From positions 1-50,960 of the forward strand of contig DNUE01000093.1 in NCBI GenBank assembly GCA_003508005.1: a stretch of DNA of 50,960 bases. The letters are read 5' to 3'. This document shows positions 7,590 to 17,600 of this stretch, piece after piece. The translations under genes and the position numbers were made by a program. Under the pieces are notes generated by a model, which saw nothing but the letters and a program-made list of their open reading frames with translations, was not told the origin of the DNA and searched no databases. This DNA is from Desulfobulbaceae bacterium. Its GTDB lineage: Bacteria > Desulfobacterota > Desulfobulbia > Desulfobulbales > Desulfobulbaceae. The first letter of the stretch is position 1. Every line of letters starts with the position of its first letter.

Positions 7590-8576
7590 ATGTTTCAAAA
7601 CAAATTGATGATTGTTGCTTTCCTCTTCGTATTGTTTGATATATGTGTAGGTGTCGTTCCGGTTTATGCGCAGATTTATGTAGTCAATCAGTACGGCAAT
7701 GGCATTACGACATTACCCAATAATGCCTCGGGTGACACCCCGGCATTAACAAACATTGTTGGGGCAAACACTACCATATCTAATCCGCTTGGGTTGGCAG
7801 TGGACGGAAACTGGATTTATGCAGCCAGTATAGATGACGATAGTATCGACATTTTCCCCATAGATGGGTCTGGAGATATCGCGCCGACCCGTACCATTGC
7901 AGGAGCGAACACAACCTTAGTTTCAGCTGCCGGGGTTGCGGTTGATAAGAATTGGATTTATGTGGCAGACGCGATAGGGAACAAGATTCTTGTATTTCCC
8001 ATAGATGGGTCTGGAGATATCGCGCCGACCCGTACCATTTCCGGCGGCAGCACTACATTAAATGACCCTCTCGGGGTTACGGTGGATGCAAACTGGATAT
8101 ATGTGGCAAATGCCCTTGCCCCCAGTATTCTGGTATTTCCTCTCGACGCTTCAGGTAATATCGCGCCGACCCGTACCATTTCCGGCAGCAGCACTACCTT
8201 GAGTATTCCTTACAGTACTGCTCTAAAGGGGGATTTTATTTATGTTGCCAATTATGGCGGCCGCAACATTCTTGTATTTCCTATTGATGGAACAGGGAAT
8301 TTTGCCCCAACCCAAACCATTTCGTCGACCATCTCTGAGATGTATGAACCTGCAGGAGTTACGGTATACGAGAACTTGATATATGCAACAAATCGTAATA
8401 ATCACAGTATCCTGGTATTTCCAATCGACGCTACAGGGGATATAGAGCCTGCATATTCCATTTCGGGGCCAAAGACGACCTTGAGTGGACCTGCCGGAAT
8501 CATGATAAGGACCCCATCTTCTTCTTTTCCATGGATCATGTTTCACCATCTCTTTCACAATAAAGAGATGCGATAA
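7590..8576 (+). CDS. Secreted beta-propeller protein built from 47-residue repeats
   Basis: The protein has 328 residues with a signal peptide (hydrophobic core to about 22, cleavage near VYA-QIY). The mature part is about six repeats of roughly 47 residues with the pattern NWIYVA...ILVFPIDGSGDIAPTRTI, which resembles NHL/YncE-type propeller blades, usually a binding scaffold outside the cytoplasm. The ribosome-binding site AAAGGAGA is ideal for the ATG at 7590. Neighbouring blades are almost identical at DNA level (see the repeat entry), so the gene has grown recently by tandem duplication. The C-terminus (SSFPWIMFHHLF) faintly resembles that of the upstream beta-helix protein (FFWPMFLPAI), perhaps a shared sorting feature. 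The ligand is unknown. Confidence 0.8.
   Translation: MFQNKLMIVAFLFVLFDICVGVVPVYAQIYVVNQYGNGITTLPNNASGDTPALTNIVGANTTISNPLGLAVDGNWIYAASIDDDSIDIFPIDGSGDIAPTRTIAGANTTLVSAAGVAVDKNWIYVADAIGNKILVFPIDGSGDIAPTRTISGGSTTLNDPLGVTVDANWIYVANALAPSILVFPLDASGNIAPTRTISGSSTTLSIPYSTALKGDFIYVANYGGRNILVFPIDGTGNFAPTQTISSTISEMYEPAGVTVYENLIYATNRNNHSILVFPIDATGDIEPAYSISGPKTTLSGPAGIMIRTPSSSFPWIMFHHLFHNKEMR
7857..8039 (+). repeat. 141-bp tandem repeat units inside the beta-propeller gene
   Basis: A 42-bp block beginning CCCATAGATGGGTCTGGAGA occurs without a mismatch at 7857-7898 and 7998-8039, exactly 141 bp (47 codons) apart. A third, shorter copy of its second half (ATATCGCGCCGACCCGTACC) appears near 8159-8179, again about 141 bp on. 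The spacing is in frame, so unequal crossing-over would change blade number without breaking the gene. Confidence 0.85.
8547..8570 (+). other. Perfect hairpin across the 3' end of the beta-propeller gene
   Basis: CATCTCTTT and AAAGAGATG form a perfect 9-bp stem with the loop CACAAT. It encodes the last residues (HLFHNKEM) and ends 3 bases before the stop codon. No T-run follows on the plus strand, so it is not a standard terminator; it may protect the 3' end of the mRNA. Confidence 0.45.
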
Positions 8577-8745
8577 AGGTTGAGTGAGGAAACAGGTAGT
8601 GTTTAGCATAAATAATGCCAAAAGAGATATGATACATCAATATGTTATGAAAATACCGGGGTTCAAATCCTGCGACCGGTTTTCAAGTTTAATAGAGATC
8701 ATCAGGTCATGACAGGCCTTTAGGGCATTGGCTCAGGACAGTAAT

Positions 8746-9138
8746 ATGATATTTTTCCGCATGAAAAAAATAATTTGTACATCAGTGTTTTTTGGTAGCT
8801 TACTTTTCACTTTTTCTTTTGCGCAAGCTGCTCCCGCCCGTTGGGGAATTGCGTTGAATCATGAGGCAAGAGAGTGTGCTGGCTTTTGGCCAGGAGACGA
8901 GTTTGTTGCATATGATTTACCAGAAGGATGGAAAGCATATTTCCCCGACTATGACCCGAAAACCGGAACAACGGCACTGGTGACGGAAATTGGGAGCTGT
9001 GATTTCAAAAGAAAAGGTGACGAGGAAAAATGCTGCAGTCAACTTGGATATAAATACGTAAGTGACAATATCGGCAAAGGTCAGAAAACCATTCTGCGCG
9101 ACAAGGAGGAATTTCTAAGGGGAATGAAAAATCGTTAA
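8746..9138 (+). CDS. Small exported protein of unknown function
   Basis: I do not recognise this protein. The start chosen is the ATG at 8746, which has AGGA seven bases upstream; other in-frame starts are 8728 and 8761. It gives 130 residues. An N-terminal signal peptide (KKIICTSVFFGSLLFTFSF, cleavage near AQA-AP) directs export. The mature part of about 100 residues is charged, with aromatic residues (GFWPGDEFVAYDLPEGWKAY) and several cysteines (REC, GSC, CC), so disulfides are likely. It is the last gene of the AT-richer stretch and, like its two upstream neighbours, is exported. Confidence 0.6.
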   Translation: MIFFRMKKIICTSVFFGSLLFTFSFAQAAPARWGIALNHEARECAGFWPGDEFVAYDLPEGWKAYFPDYDPKTGTTALVTEIGSCDFKRKGDEEKCCSQLGYKYVSDNIGKGQKTILRDKEEFLRGMKNR

Positions 9139-9521
9139 CCAGGGTACCCCTGTCGCCTGTGGATTCTATCGATCGCGACCTACCAGTGCTTGGTTAAGCT
9201 TTTCTGAGAATCTATCCTTTTTGTTGCTCATATCGGAGGTTGGGAGCAGTCAATATTGGCTTACTAACACGCATCAGCGGTATCGAGCTCCTTCCATCGT
9301 CACCTGGTCGATCGTATCGTCCCTCCATTTTTTAAAATTTGCGCGCTGTGCTCCTGGAGCTATTTGCTTGCCCATCTCCTTTGACGGCCCTAGACGAAGC
9401 CATCATTTCTGACCTGACAAAATAAATATTTGTTCTTGACAGCCGTTGGCATTTTGTAGTTATATTGATAATTCTGCCAACCAAGCATATTGACTTGAGC
9501 TTGTTCTATATGGAGGACTTC
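9139..9521. other. Intergenic region before rplU
   Basis: This 383-bp stretch holds no supported gene. It marks the return from AT-richer to GC-rich sequence. Its right end carries the rplU promoter. The leader between the predicted transcription start (about 9473) and the rplU ATG is only about 50 bases, so there is no room for a large ribosomal-protein leader structure. Confidence 0.6.
9436..9466 (+). promoter_or_regulatory. Sigma-70 promoter of rplU-rpmA
   Basis: TTGACA at 9436-9441 is a perfect -35 element. TTATAT (18-bp spacing) or TATATT (19-bp spacing) at 9460-9466 serves as -10. It lies about 55 bp before the rplU start in AT-rich sequence. Confidence 0.7.
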
Positions 9522-9833
9522 ATGTACGCTATCATTCGCACCGGCGGCAAACAGTATCAGGTGGCCCCCGGCGACAAACTGCGCGTGGAAAAACTGGCCG
9601 GCAATGTCGGCGACACCGTGGAACTGTCCGACATCCTGATGGTCGTCAACGGCGAGGATGTGAAGATAGGCACCCCGGTGGTTGCCGGCGCCAGGGTGGT
9701 AGCCAAGATCGCCGAGCAGGGAAAGGCCAAGAAGGTCGTCGTCTTCAAGAAGAGACGGCGGCAGGGCTACCGGCTCAAGCGTGGCCATCGCCAGCACTTC
9801 ACCGCCCTGATCATTGAAGATATTGCAGCCTGA
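9522..9833 (+). CDS. rplU: 50S ribosomal protein L21
   Basis: The 103-residue protein begins MYAIIRTGGKQYQV, the classic L21 N-terminus, and carries the basic VVVFKKRRRQGYRLKRGHRQ stretch near the C-terminus, where L21 contacts 23S rRNA. The start at 9522 is fixed by GGAGG six bases upstream and by family length; an in-frame start at 9465 would add 19 residues not found in the family. It is followed 31 bp later by rpmA, the usual partner, and both are read from the promoter at 9436. Confidence 0.98.
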   Translation: MYAIIRTGGKQYQVAPGDKLRVEKLAGNVGDTVELSDILMVVNGEDVKIGTPVVAGARVVAKIAEQGKAKKVVVFKKRRRQGYRLKRGHRQHFTALIIEDIAA

Positions 9834-9864
9834 GCACAGAATCGAGACCCGAGAGGACATCAGC

Positions 9865-10119
9865 ATGGCACATAAAAAAGCAGGCGGCAGTTCACGGAAC
9901 GGCCGCGACAGTAAAGGGCAGCGGCGCGGAGTGAAGAGGTTCGGCGACCAGGTGGTCAAGGCCGGCAACATCCTGGTGCGCCAGGTGGGGACCAAGATTC
10001 ATCCAGGCTCCAATGTGGGCTGCGGCAAGGATTACACTTTATTTGCCAAGATCGACGGCGTGGTCAAATATGAATCCTTTGGCAGCAACCGCAAACGGGT
10101 GAGTGTCTATCCGCAATAA
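9865..10119 (+). CDS. rpmA: 50S ribosomal protein L27
   Basis: The 84-residue protein begins MAHKKAGGSSRNGRDS and contains KRFGDQVVKAGNILVRQVGT, both invariant L27 features. Its N-terminal tail reaches toward the peptidyl-transferase centre. There is no Firmicutes-type N-terminal cleavage extension. The start ATG at 9865 has GAGAGGA upstream. It is followed by a strong hairpin terminator at 10191 before obgE. Confidence 0.98.
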   Translation: MAHKKAGGSSRNGRDSKGQRRGVKRFGDQVVKAGNILVRQVGTKIHPGSNVGCGKDYTLFAKIDGVVKYESFGSNRKRVSVYPQ

Positions 10120-10190
10120 TTCTGTCCGGTCCGCGGTCAGGAAAGGTACCTGCAAATCAGGCCCGATGGACCTGGTTTGAGCAAGAATGA

Positions 10191-10232
10191 AAAACTCGAC
10201 CTCAAGCGTGCTTGATGGTCGAGTTTTTTTTT
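10191..10232 (+). terminator. Intrinsic terminator between rpmA and obgE
   Basis: AAAACTCGACC pairs with GGTCGAGTTTT, and the loop itself folds (TCAAGC/GCTTGA). A run of about ten T residues follows (10223-10232). This is a textbook Rho-independent terminator. It ends only 13 bases before the obgE ATG, so obgE must be expressed by read-through (attenuation) or from a promoter inside or just before the hairpin. Confidence 0.88.
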
Positions 10233-10245
10233 GGCGGCATACATT

Positions 10246-11274
10246 ATGGCCTTTATCGACGAAGCGAAATTTTACGTGAAGGGCGGCGACGGCGGCAACG
10301 GCTGCGTCAGCTTCCGGCGGGAGAAGTATGTGCCCAAGGGGGGGCCCAACGGCGGCGACGGCGGGGCTGGTGGCAGCGTCTACCTGGAGGCGGATCCGCG
10401 CAAGATGTCCCTGCTCGACTTTCGCTTTGCCTCGCATTTTAAGGCTGAGCGGGGGCAGAACGGCGGCGGCAAGGACATGCACGGACGCGGCGGCAAGGAC
10501 TTCATCGTTCCGGTGCCGCTGGGCTCGGTGATCCGGGATGCCGAGACCGGCGAGCTGCTCATCGACCTGACCGAGCCCGGCGCCAGATTTCTGGTCGCCC
10601 AGGGGGGAAAGGGCGGACTCGGCAACAGCCGTTTTGCCACCTCGACCAACCGGGCGCCGCGCAAGGCGACCCCAGGCACGCCCGGCCAGGAGCGCTGGCT
10701 GAAGATCGAGCTGAAGCTGCTGGCGGACGTGGGGCTGATCGGCCTGCCCAACGCCGGCAAATCAACCCTGCTGTCCAAGCTGTCGGCAGCCAATCCCAAG
10801 GTCGCTCCCTATCCCTTCACTACCCTCGAGCCGCAGTTGGGGGTCCTTGCCTTCAAGTTTTGCGATCCCTGCATTATTGCCGATATTCCCGGCCTTATCG
10901 AGGGCGCGCACGCGGGCGTCGGCCTGGGCCATCGTTTCCTGAAGCATATTGAGCGGACTTCGATCCTGCTCCATGTCATCGACTGCAGCAGCGAGGGCGA
11001 CCAGCCCCTGACCGATTTCCGGGTGCTGGAAAATGAACTGGCAAAGTATAACCAGGAGCTTCTCAGCCGCCGGTATGTTATTGTCCTCAATAAGATTGAT
11101 CTTATTGATTCCGGGCGGTTGCGTGCGCTCAAGAAGCGTTTTGCCGGCGAGGGGCTGCAGACGGTAGCCATTTCGGCCGAGACCGGCCAGGGCCTGGACG
11201 CCTTGATCCATCTCCTTGCAAAGCTTCTTGATAAATCAAGTAAAAGTGAAAACACGGATCATCCGCCGCAGTGA
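10246..11274 (+). CDS. obgE: Obg family GTPase
   Basis: The 342-residue protein has the glycine-rich Obg fold at the N-terminus (about 1-155, with KGGDGGNGCVSFRREKYVPK) and the GTPase domain after it: G1 GLPNAGKST, G3 DIPGLIEGAH, G4 NKID. It binds the 50S subunit during assembly and links GTP level to growth. The short C-terminus is normal for this group. The ATG at 10246 gives the family start MAFIDEAKF; a TTG at 10231 would add five residues. The ribosome-binding site is poor (GGCGG) and overlaps the end of the terminator, which may limit its expression. Confidence 0.97.
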   Translation: MAFIDEAKFYVKGGDGGNGCVSFRREKYVPKGGPNGGDGGAGGSVYLEADPRKMSLLDFRFASHFKAERGQNGGGKDMHGRGGKDFIVPVPLGSVIRDAETGELLIDLTEPGARFLVAQGGKGGLGNSRFATSTNRAPRKATPGTPGQERWLKIELKLLADVGLIGLPNAGKSTLLSKLSAANPKVAPYPFTTLEPQLGVLAFKFCDPCIIADIPGLIEGAHAGVGLGHRFLKHIERTSILLHVIDCSSEGDQPLTDFRVLENELAKYNQELLSRRYVIVLNKIDLIDSGRLRALKKRFAGEGLQTVAISAETGQGLDALIHLLAKLLDKSSKSENTDHPPQ

Positions 11275-11348
11275 TTGTGAAGAAATGCAGAGATTGCCGG
11301 CGTCGGTATCGCATGAACAAATTTTGATCAGGGCGGAATGAGGGAGCA

Positions 11349-12554
11349 ATGACTTTCCAGGTCAACAGGGACGACGGCCTCTACTACCGGCAGACCCTTT
11401 TCGATCAGGCCAGGCGGGTCGTGGTCAAGGCGGGCAGCGCCGTGCTGACGGACAGCAGTGGACTCAAAGCCGAGGTCATCGACAACCTGGCCCGCGAACT
11501 GACCTTTCTGCGAAGCACCGGCCGGGAGGTCATCCTGGTCAGCTCCGGCGCCGTGGCAGCGGGCCGGCAGCGGCTTGCCGGCACCCACAAGCCTGCCCAG
11601 GGCCTCAAGGTCAAGCAGGCCCTGGCGGCGATCGGTCAGAGCCTGCTGATGCAGGCCTATGAGCAGGCCTTCGGCAGGCTGCAGCAGGAAGTTGCCCAAG
11701 TCCTGCTCACCCATGCGGACCTGTCGAGCCGGGACCGCTATCTCAACGTCCGCAACACTATTTTGACCCTCTTCGATTTCGGGGTGATCCCGATCATCAA
11801 CGAAAACGACACGGTGTCCGTGGAAGAACTGCGCTTCGGCGACAACGACACCCTTGGGGCGCTCATCGCCAACATGATCGGTGCCGAGATGTTCATCATC
11901 CTTACCGACGTGGGCGGCCTCTTTACGGCCAACCCCCAGGAAGATCCCGCCGCCCGGCCGGTGTATACCGTGGCCAGGATCGATCGCGAGGTCGAGGCCA
12001 TGGCCGGCCACAGTCGCAGCGCCCTTGGCACCGGTGGCATGCAGTCGAAGATTCGCGCGGCGAAGATGGTCGCCGCCAGCGGCGGCAGTTCCTTTATCGG
12101 GCCGGGCAACCGCAGGGATATCCTGCGCGACCTGTTCAGCGGCAATCTGGTGGGCACCTTTTTCCTGCCCAGCCCGGACAAGCTTCCCAGCCGCAAGCAC
12201 TGGATCGGCTATGTTCTCAAGCCGCAGGGATTTCTCGTCCTTGACCAAGGTGCCTGCCGTGCCCTGGTCGAGCGGGGCAAGAGCCTCCTGCCCTCGGGGA
12301 TACTCGAGGTTGAGGGGAGTTTCGGGGTCGGGGCCCCGGTGCAGTGCCGGGATGCGGGCGGCCGGGTCATCGCCGCCGGCCTGACCAATTACAGCACCGC
12401 CGATATCGAGCGGATCAAGGGGCATCGAAGCAGTGAGATCAAAGATCTGCTGGGCTTCAATGACAGCGAGGAGGTCATTCATCGCGACAACCTGGTGCTG
12501 CTGGACGCCGGCGGTACGGCATATTCTCCCGGCAAAGGCGGGGGAGAGGAGTAG
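11349..12554 (+). CDS. proB: Glutamate 5-kinase with PUA domain
   Basis: The 401-residue protein phosphorylates glutamate in the first step of proline synthesis. The amino-acid kinase domain shows VVVKAGSAVLTD near 24-35, LVSSGAVAAG near 63-72, INENDTVS near 150, and GTGGMQSKIRAA near 226. A PUA domain occupies about 290-380 (GILEVEGSFGVGAPVQ). It is the full-length ProB-PUA form. The start at 11349 follows GAGGGAGCA. Only three bases separate it from proA, so the two are translated together. Confidence 0.97.
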   Translation: MTFQVNRDDGLYYRQTLFDQARRVVVKAGSAVLTDSSGLKAEVIDNLARELTFLRSTGREVILVSSGAVAAGRQRLAGTHKPAQGLKVKQALAAIGQSLLMQAYEQAFGRLQQEVAQVLLTHADLSSRDRYLNVRNTILTLFDFGVIPIINENDTVSVEELRFGDNDTLGALIANMIGAEMFIILTDVGGLFTANPQEDPAARPVYTVARIDREVEAMAGHSRSALGTGGMQSKIRAAKMVAASGGSSFIGPGNRRDILRDLFSGNLVGTFFLPSPDKLPSRKHWIGYVLKPQGFLVLDQGACRALVERGKSLLPSGILEVEGSFGVGAPVQCRDAGGRVIAAGLTNYSTADIERIKGHRSSEIKDLLGFNDSEEVIHRDNLVLLDAGGTAYSPGKGGGEE

Positions 12555-12557
12555 GAC

Positions 12558-13823
<1,266 letters not shown>

Positions 13824-13836
13824 ACCCCGTCTCAAT

Positions 13837-13942
13837 GTCGGTATCGCTATCGGTATCGGTTATCCACCGGAAGGCGTTCGCGCATCCGGACGAAACCGTT
13901 TCTTCATTACGTGAAGACATTTTTTTCGATTTCGATACCGAC
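13837..13942. repeat. Short TCGGTA-type repeats and inverted repeat between proA and nadD
   Basis: The gap holds a run of near-tandem hexamers (GTCGGTATCGCTATCGGTAT) at 13837-13859. About 90 bp later the reverse complement of its first ten bases, CGATACCGAC, appears at 13933-13942. The two arms could pair around the segment between them. Such degenerate hexamer tracts arise by slippage; a role in folding of the proBA-nadD transcript is possible. Confidence 0.5.
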
Positions 13943-13982
13943 CCCGACTCCGATGGTTGTCGGTCAGAGAGGGATACGGCGA

Positions 13983-14663
13983 ATGGATTCTGAAAAGGCA
14001 CACAGGATCGGCATCCTCGGCGGGACCTTTGATCCGGTGCATGAGGGGCATCTGGCGGTGGCCCACACCGTGCTGGCCCGCTGCAACCTGGATCTGCTGC
14101 TGTTTGTGCCAGCGACCGGCCCCCCGCACAAGGAGCGCCCCCTCACCCCCTTCGGCCATCGGCTGGCCATGCTGGAGGCCGCGGTGGGGGAGGACCCCAG
14201 GCTTGCGGTATCCCTCATGGAAGCGGAACGCCCCCCTCCCTCCTATACCGTGGATACCCTGCGGGAATTGCATCGCCGCCTCGGCCCGAGGCAATTCTTT
14301 CTCATCATCGGCGCGGACATGTTCGCCGAGATCAGGCTCTGGTTCCGGTATAGTGAGCTGTTCCGTTTGGCCCATCTCGTCGTGGTCGCCCGCCCCGGCT
14401 TTGCCCTTGATGACATGGGGGCCCGGGTCGCCGCCCTGCCCGGAACTTTTCAGCTTGATCAGGCGAGGCAGGTCTGGCAGCGGGAGGATGGTTTTCGGAT
14501 AATCTATTTACCCGACGTGGCGATTCAGGTATCATCGTCGCAGGTGCGTTCCCTGCTCGCCCGGGGAAAGCCGGTGGCTGGCCTCGTCCCGCCGCCGGTC
14601 CTGGAATATATCCGGCAGCACGGGCTCTACAAAGCGGCGGGCGGGAACCGCCGCAGCCAATAA
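13983..14663 (+). CDS. nadD: Nicotinate-nucleotide adenylyltransferase
   Basis: The 226-residue protein makes deamido-NAD from nicotinate mononucleotide and ATP. It has the nucleotidyltransferase motif GGTFDPVHEGHL near residue 12 with the catalytic H-x-G-H, and the C-terminal SSSQVR motif in place of the usual IS-S-T-x-x-R. The start at 13983 follows GAGAGGGA and matches family length; earlier in-frame ATG codons (13911, 13953) would add repeat-encoded residues. In many relatives rsfS follows nadD; here a helicase fusion gene takes that place. Confidence 0.96.
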   Translation: MDSEKAHRIGILGGTFDPVHEGHLAVAHTVLARCNLDLLLFVPATGPPHKERPLTPFGHRLAMLEAAVGEDPRLAVSLMEAERPPPSYTVDTLRELHRRLGPRQFFLIIGADMFAEIRLWFRYSELFRLAHLVVVARPGFALDDMGARVAALPGTFQLDQARQVWQREDGFRIIYLPDVAIQVSSSQVRSLLARGKPVAGLVPPPVLEYIRQHGLYKAAGGNRRSQ

Positions 14664-14689
14664 CATCCAGCCATGAAGGGGCGGTTGCG

Positions 14690-17600
14690 TTGCGCTATAT
14701 AGCAGACCTGCACATCCACTCCCTTTTTTCGCGGGCAACCAGCAAATCCAGCAATCTGCAGGGGCTTGCCGCCTGGGCCGCGGTCAAGGGGATCCAGGTG
14801 GTGGGCACCGGCGATTTTACTCATCCCGGCTGGCTGCGCCAGATTACCGAAAGCCTGGTCGAGGCCGAGCCCGGTTTTTTCCGGCTGAAGCCGGAGCAGA
14901 CTGGCATCCCCGACAGCGTGCTTCTCCCTGGCCTGCATGCTGATGTCGGCCCTATCCGTTTTGTCCTGACCGCGGAAATCAGTTCCATCTACAAACGGGG
15001 GGGGCAGGTGCGCAAGGTGCACAATATCCTCTTTGCCCCTGATTTTGCCTCGGTTAAGCGCATCAACAGCGTCCTGGCCGGCATCGGCAATATCGAGGCA
15101 GACGGACGGCCCATCCTCGGCCTGGACAGCCGGGACCTCCTGGAAATCGTTTTGGAGAAAGCGCCAGAGGGATTTCTGGTGCCGGCCCACGTCTGGACGC
15201 CCTGGTTTTCCCTGTTTGGCTCCAAATCGGGGTTTGATGCCATCGAGGAGTGCTTCGGCGATCTCAGCGACCAGATCTTTGCCCTGGAGACCGGCCTCTC
15301 CTCTGACCCGGATATGAACCGGCTGGTTTCAGCCCTGGACCGCTTCACCCTGATCTCCAATTCAGACTGTCATTCACCGGCCAAGCTCGGCCGGGAAGCC
15401 AACATCCTGACCACCGGCTTTGATTTTCCCTCCCTGCGCGAGGCCCTGCGCGAGCCGGTTGGCGAGAGCGGCGAACAGCGCTTTGCCGCAACCATCGAAT
15501 TCTACCCGGAAGAGGGTAAATACCACTGCGACGGCCACCGCAAATGCGGGGTCTGCATGGAGCCTGCCGTGACGCGGCACGCGAAAGGGATCTGCCCGGT
15601 GTGCAACCGCCCCCTGACCGTCGGGGTCCTGAACCGGGTCATGGAACTGGCGGACCGGGACGCCCCGTTGTATCGCCCCGGATCGCCGCGGGTGCACAGC
15701 CTGGTGCCGCTGGCGGAACTGCTTGGCGAGATGCTGGGTGCCGGCCCTGCAACCAAGGGAGTGAACGAGGCCTACGTTAGGCTGGTCCAGCAGTTCGGCT
15801 CGGAGCTTGCCCTGCTGCTGACGATTCCGACGGAAACGATTGCCCGGGAGTCCTCGCCCCATCTCGCCGAGGCCATCGCGCGGGTGCGCAGCGGCCGGGT
15901 GATCAGGAAGGCGGGCTATGACGGGGAATACGGCGTGATCAGGGTGTTCACCGAAGAGGAGCGCAGGGCATTTGGCGGCCAGCGCCATCTTTTCGGGCAG
16001 GTGATGGCCGCCCGGCCCACAAGGGTCAGGCGGACCAGGTCCGGACCGGCGAAGGATAAAAAGGCGGTTTCCCCGAGCGGGGGCGCGAGAGAGCTAAACC
16101 CGGAACAGCAGGCGATAGTGGCGAGCAGGGCCCGCCATATTCTGGTCAAGGCCGGCCCCGGCACCGGCAAGACCCATACCCTGGTGCAGCGGGTGGTCCG
16201 GCTGGTCAGGGAGGGTCAGTCCCCGTGCACGGTGCTCACCTTCACCAACCGGGCCGCAGATGAGCTGCGGGAACGGCTGACGGCGGCGCTGGGGCCTGAG
16301 GCGGCCCTTTTCGTCGGCACGCTGCACGGCTACTGCCTGCACTGGCTGCGGGCGGAAAACCCGAAGCTGCAGGTGGCCGGACCGGAGCAGCGCCGCTTGC
16401 TCATGCGGGTCCTCTGGCCGGAGGCAGGCACCGGGCAACTGGCGGACCTGGAGCAACAGCTTCAGGAGCATCTGCACACCGGCGCCCCTGCCGGTTCCCT
16501 GCCGCAACCGCTGAACCGCTATGGAGACCGGCTGGCGGCGGAGGGGCTTGTCGACATCGACGGCGTGGTTCCGGCGGCGCTCGCGCTGCTGCAGCGGAAG
16601 GGCGGAGCGGCGGCCATGCGCCGCGGCACCGGGCACCTTCTGCTTGACGAGTTCCAGGACCTGAACCAAGGGCAGTATCACCTGGTCCAGAGCCTTGCCG
16701 CAACCTCGCCGGTCTTTGCCATCGGCGACCCGGATCAGGCCATCTACGGCTTTCGCGGCTCCAGCCCCCGCTGGTTTTTCCAGTTTGCCCAGGATGCGGA
16801 GGCCGAGCAGCATGCGCTGTGGCGCAACTATCGCAGCGGTGCAGCGATTGTTTCCGCCGCCGCCGCCCTAATTGCCCGCAACAGTCACCCCGGTCCCCAG
16901 GTCCGCAATGAAGCGGTGTCTGCCCGGCCGGGTGAGCTGCATGCATTTTGCGCCGACACCCCGGCCGGCGAGGCCGCGTTCCTCATCCGCCGGATCGAGT
17001 CCCTGATTGGGGGCTCATCGCACCGCGAGGTCGAACGTCTCGGCACGACGGGTGGCAGCCTTGCCCTTGGTGACATCGCGGTGCTGTACCGGACGGGCCG
17101 GCAGGCCGAGATTCTGGCCGCGGCCCTTCTTGACCACGGGTTTCCGGTGCAGGTCGTCGATGTGGTCCCCTTCTTCCTTTCAGGACCGTCCTCGCTGCTC
17201 TATCTCTGGACGCTGCTGGCCGCCGGCCAGGCGGAGAGCGCCCAGCTGCTGTCCCTGCTGCGGCATGAGAAGGGCATCGGCAGGGCGACCCTGGCCCGTG
17301 TTGAACAGCTTCTGGCTGGCGGCGGGGACCCATGGGAGACGCTTGTCAGCTGCCGGAAAGCTCTGCCGGGCCCGGTGCAGGGACGCCTCGCGGAGTTGGC
17401 CGAGTTGCTGCGGGCAATCCGGGAAGTTGCTGCGACCCAGGGCATTGTCCCGGCGCTCCGGCTCGTGTCTTCCCGCTACAGTTTTGCCCGGGAAAACGAG
17501 GAGATTGATCGCCTGCTGCGGCTGGCCGACGCCTTCGGAACATCCTTGGCGGACTTTTCCTCCCATCTGCAGCGCTACAGCGATTCGGTTGTGTATGATC

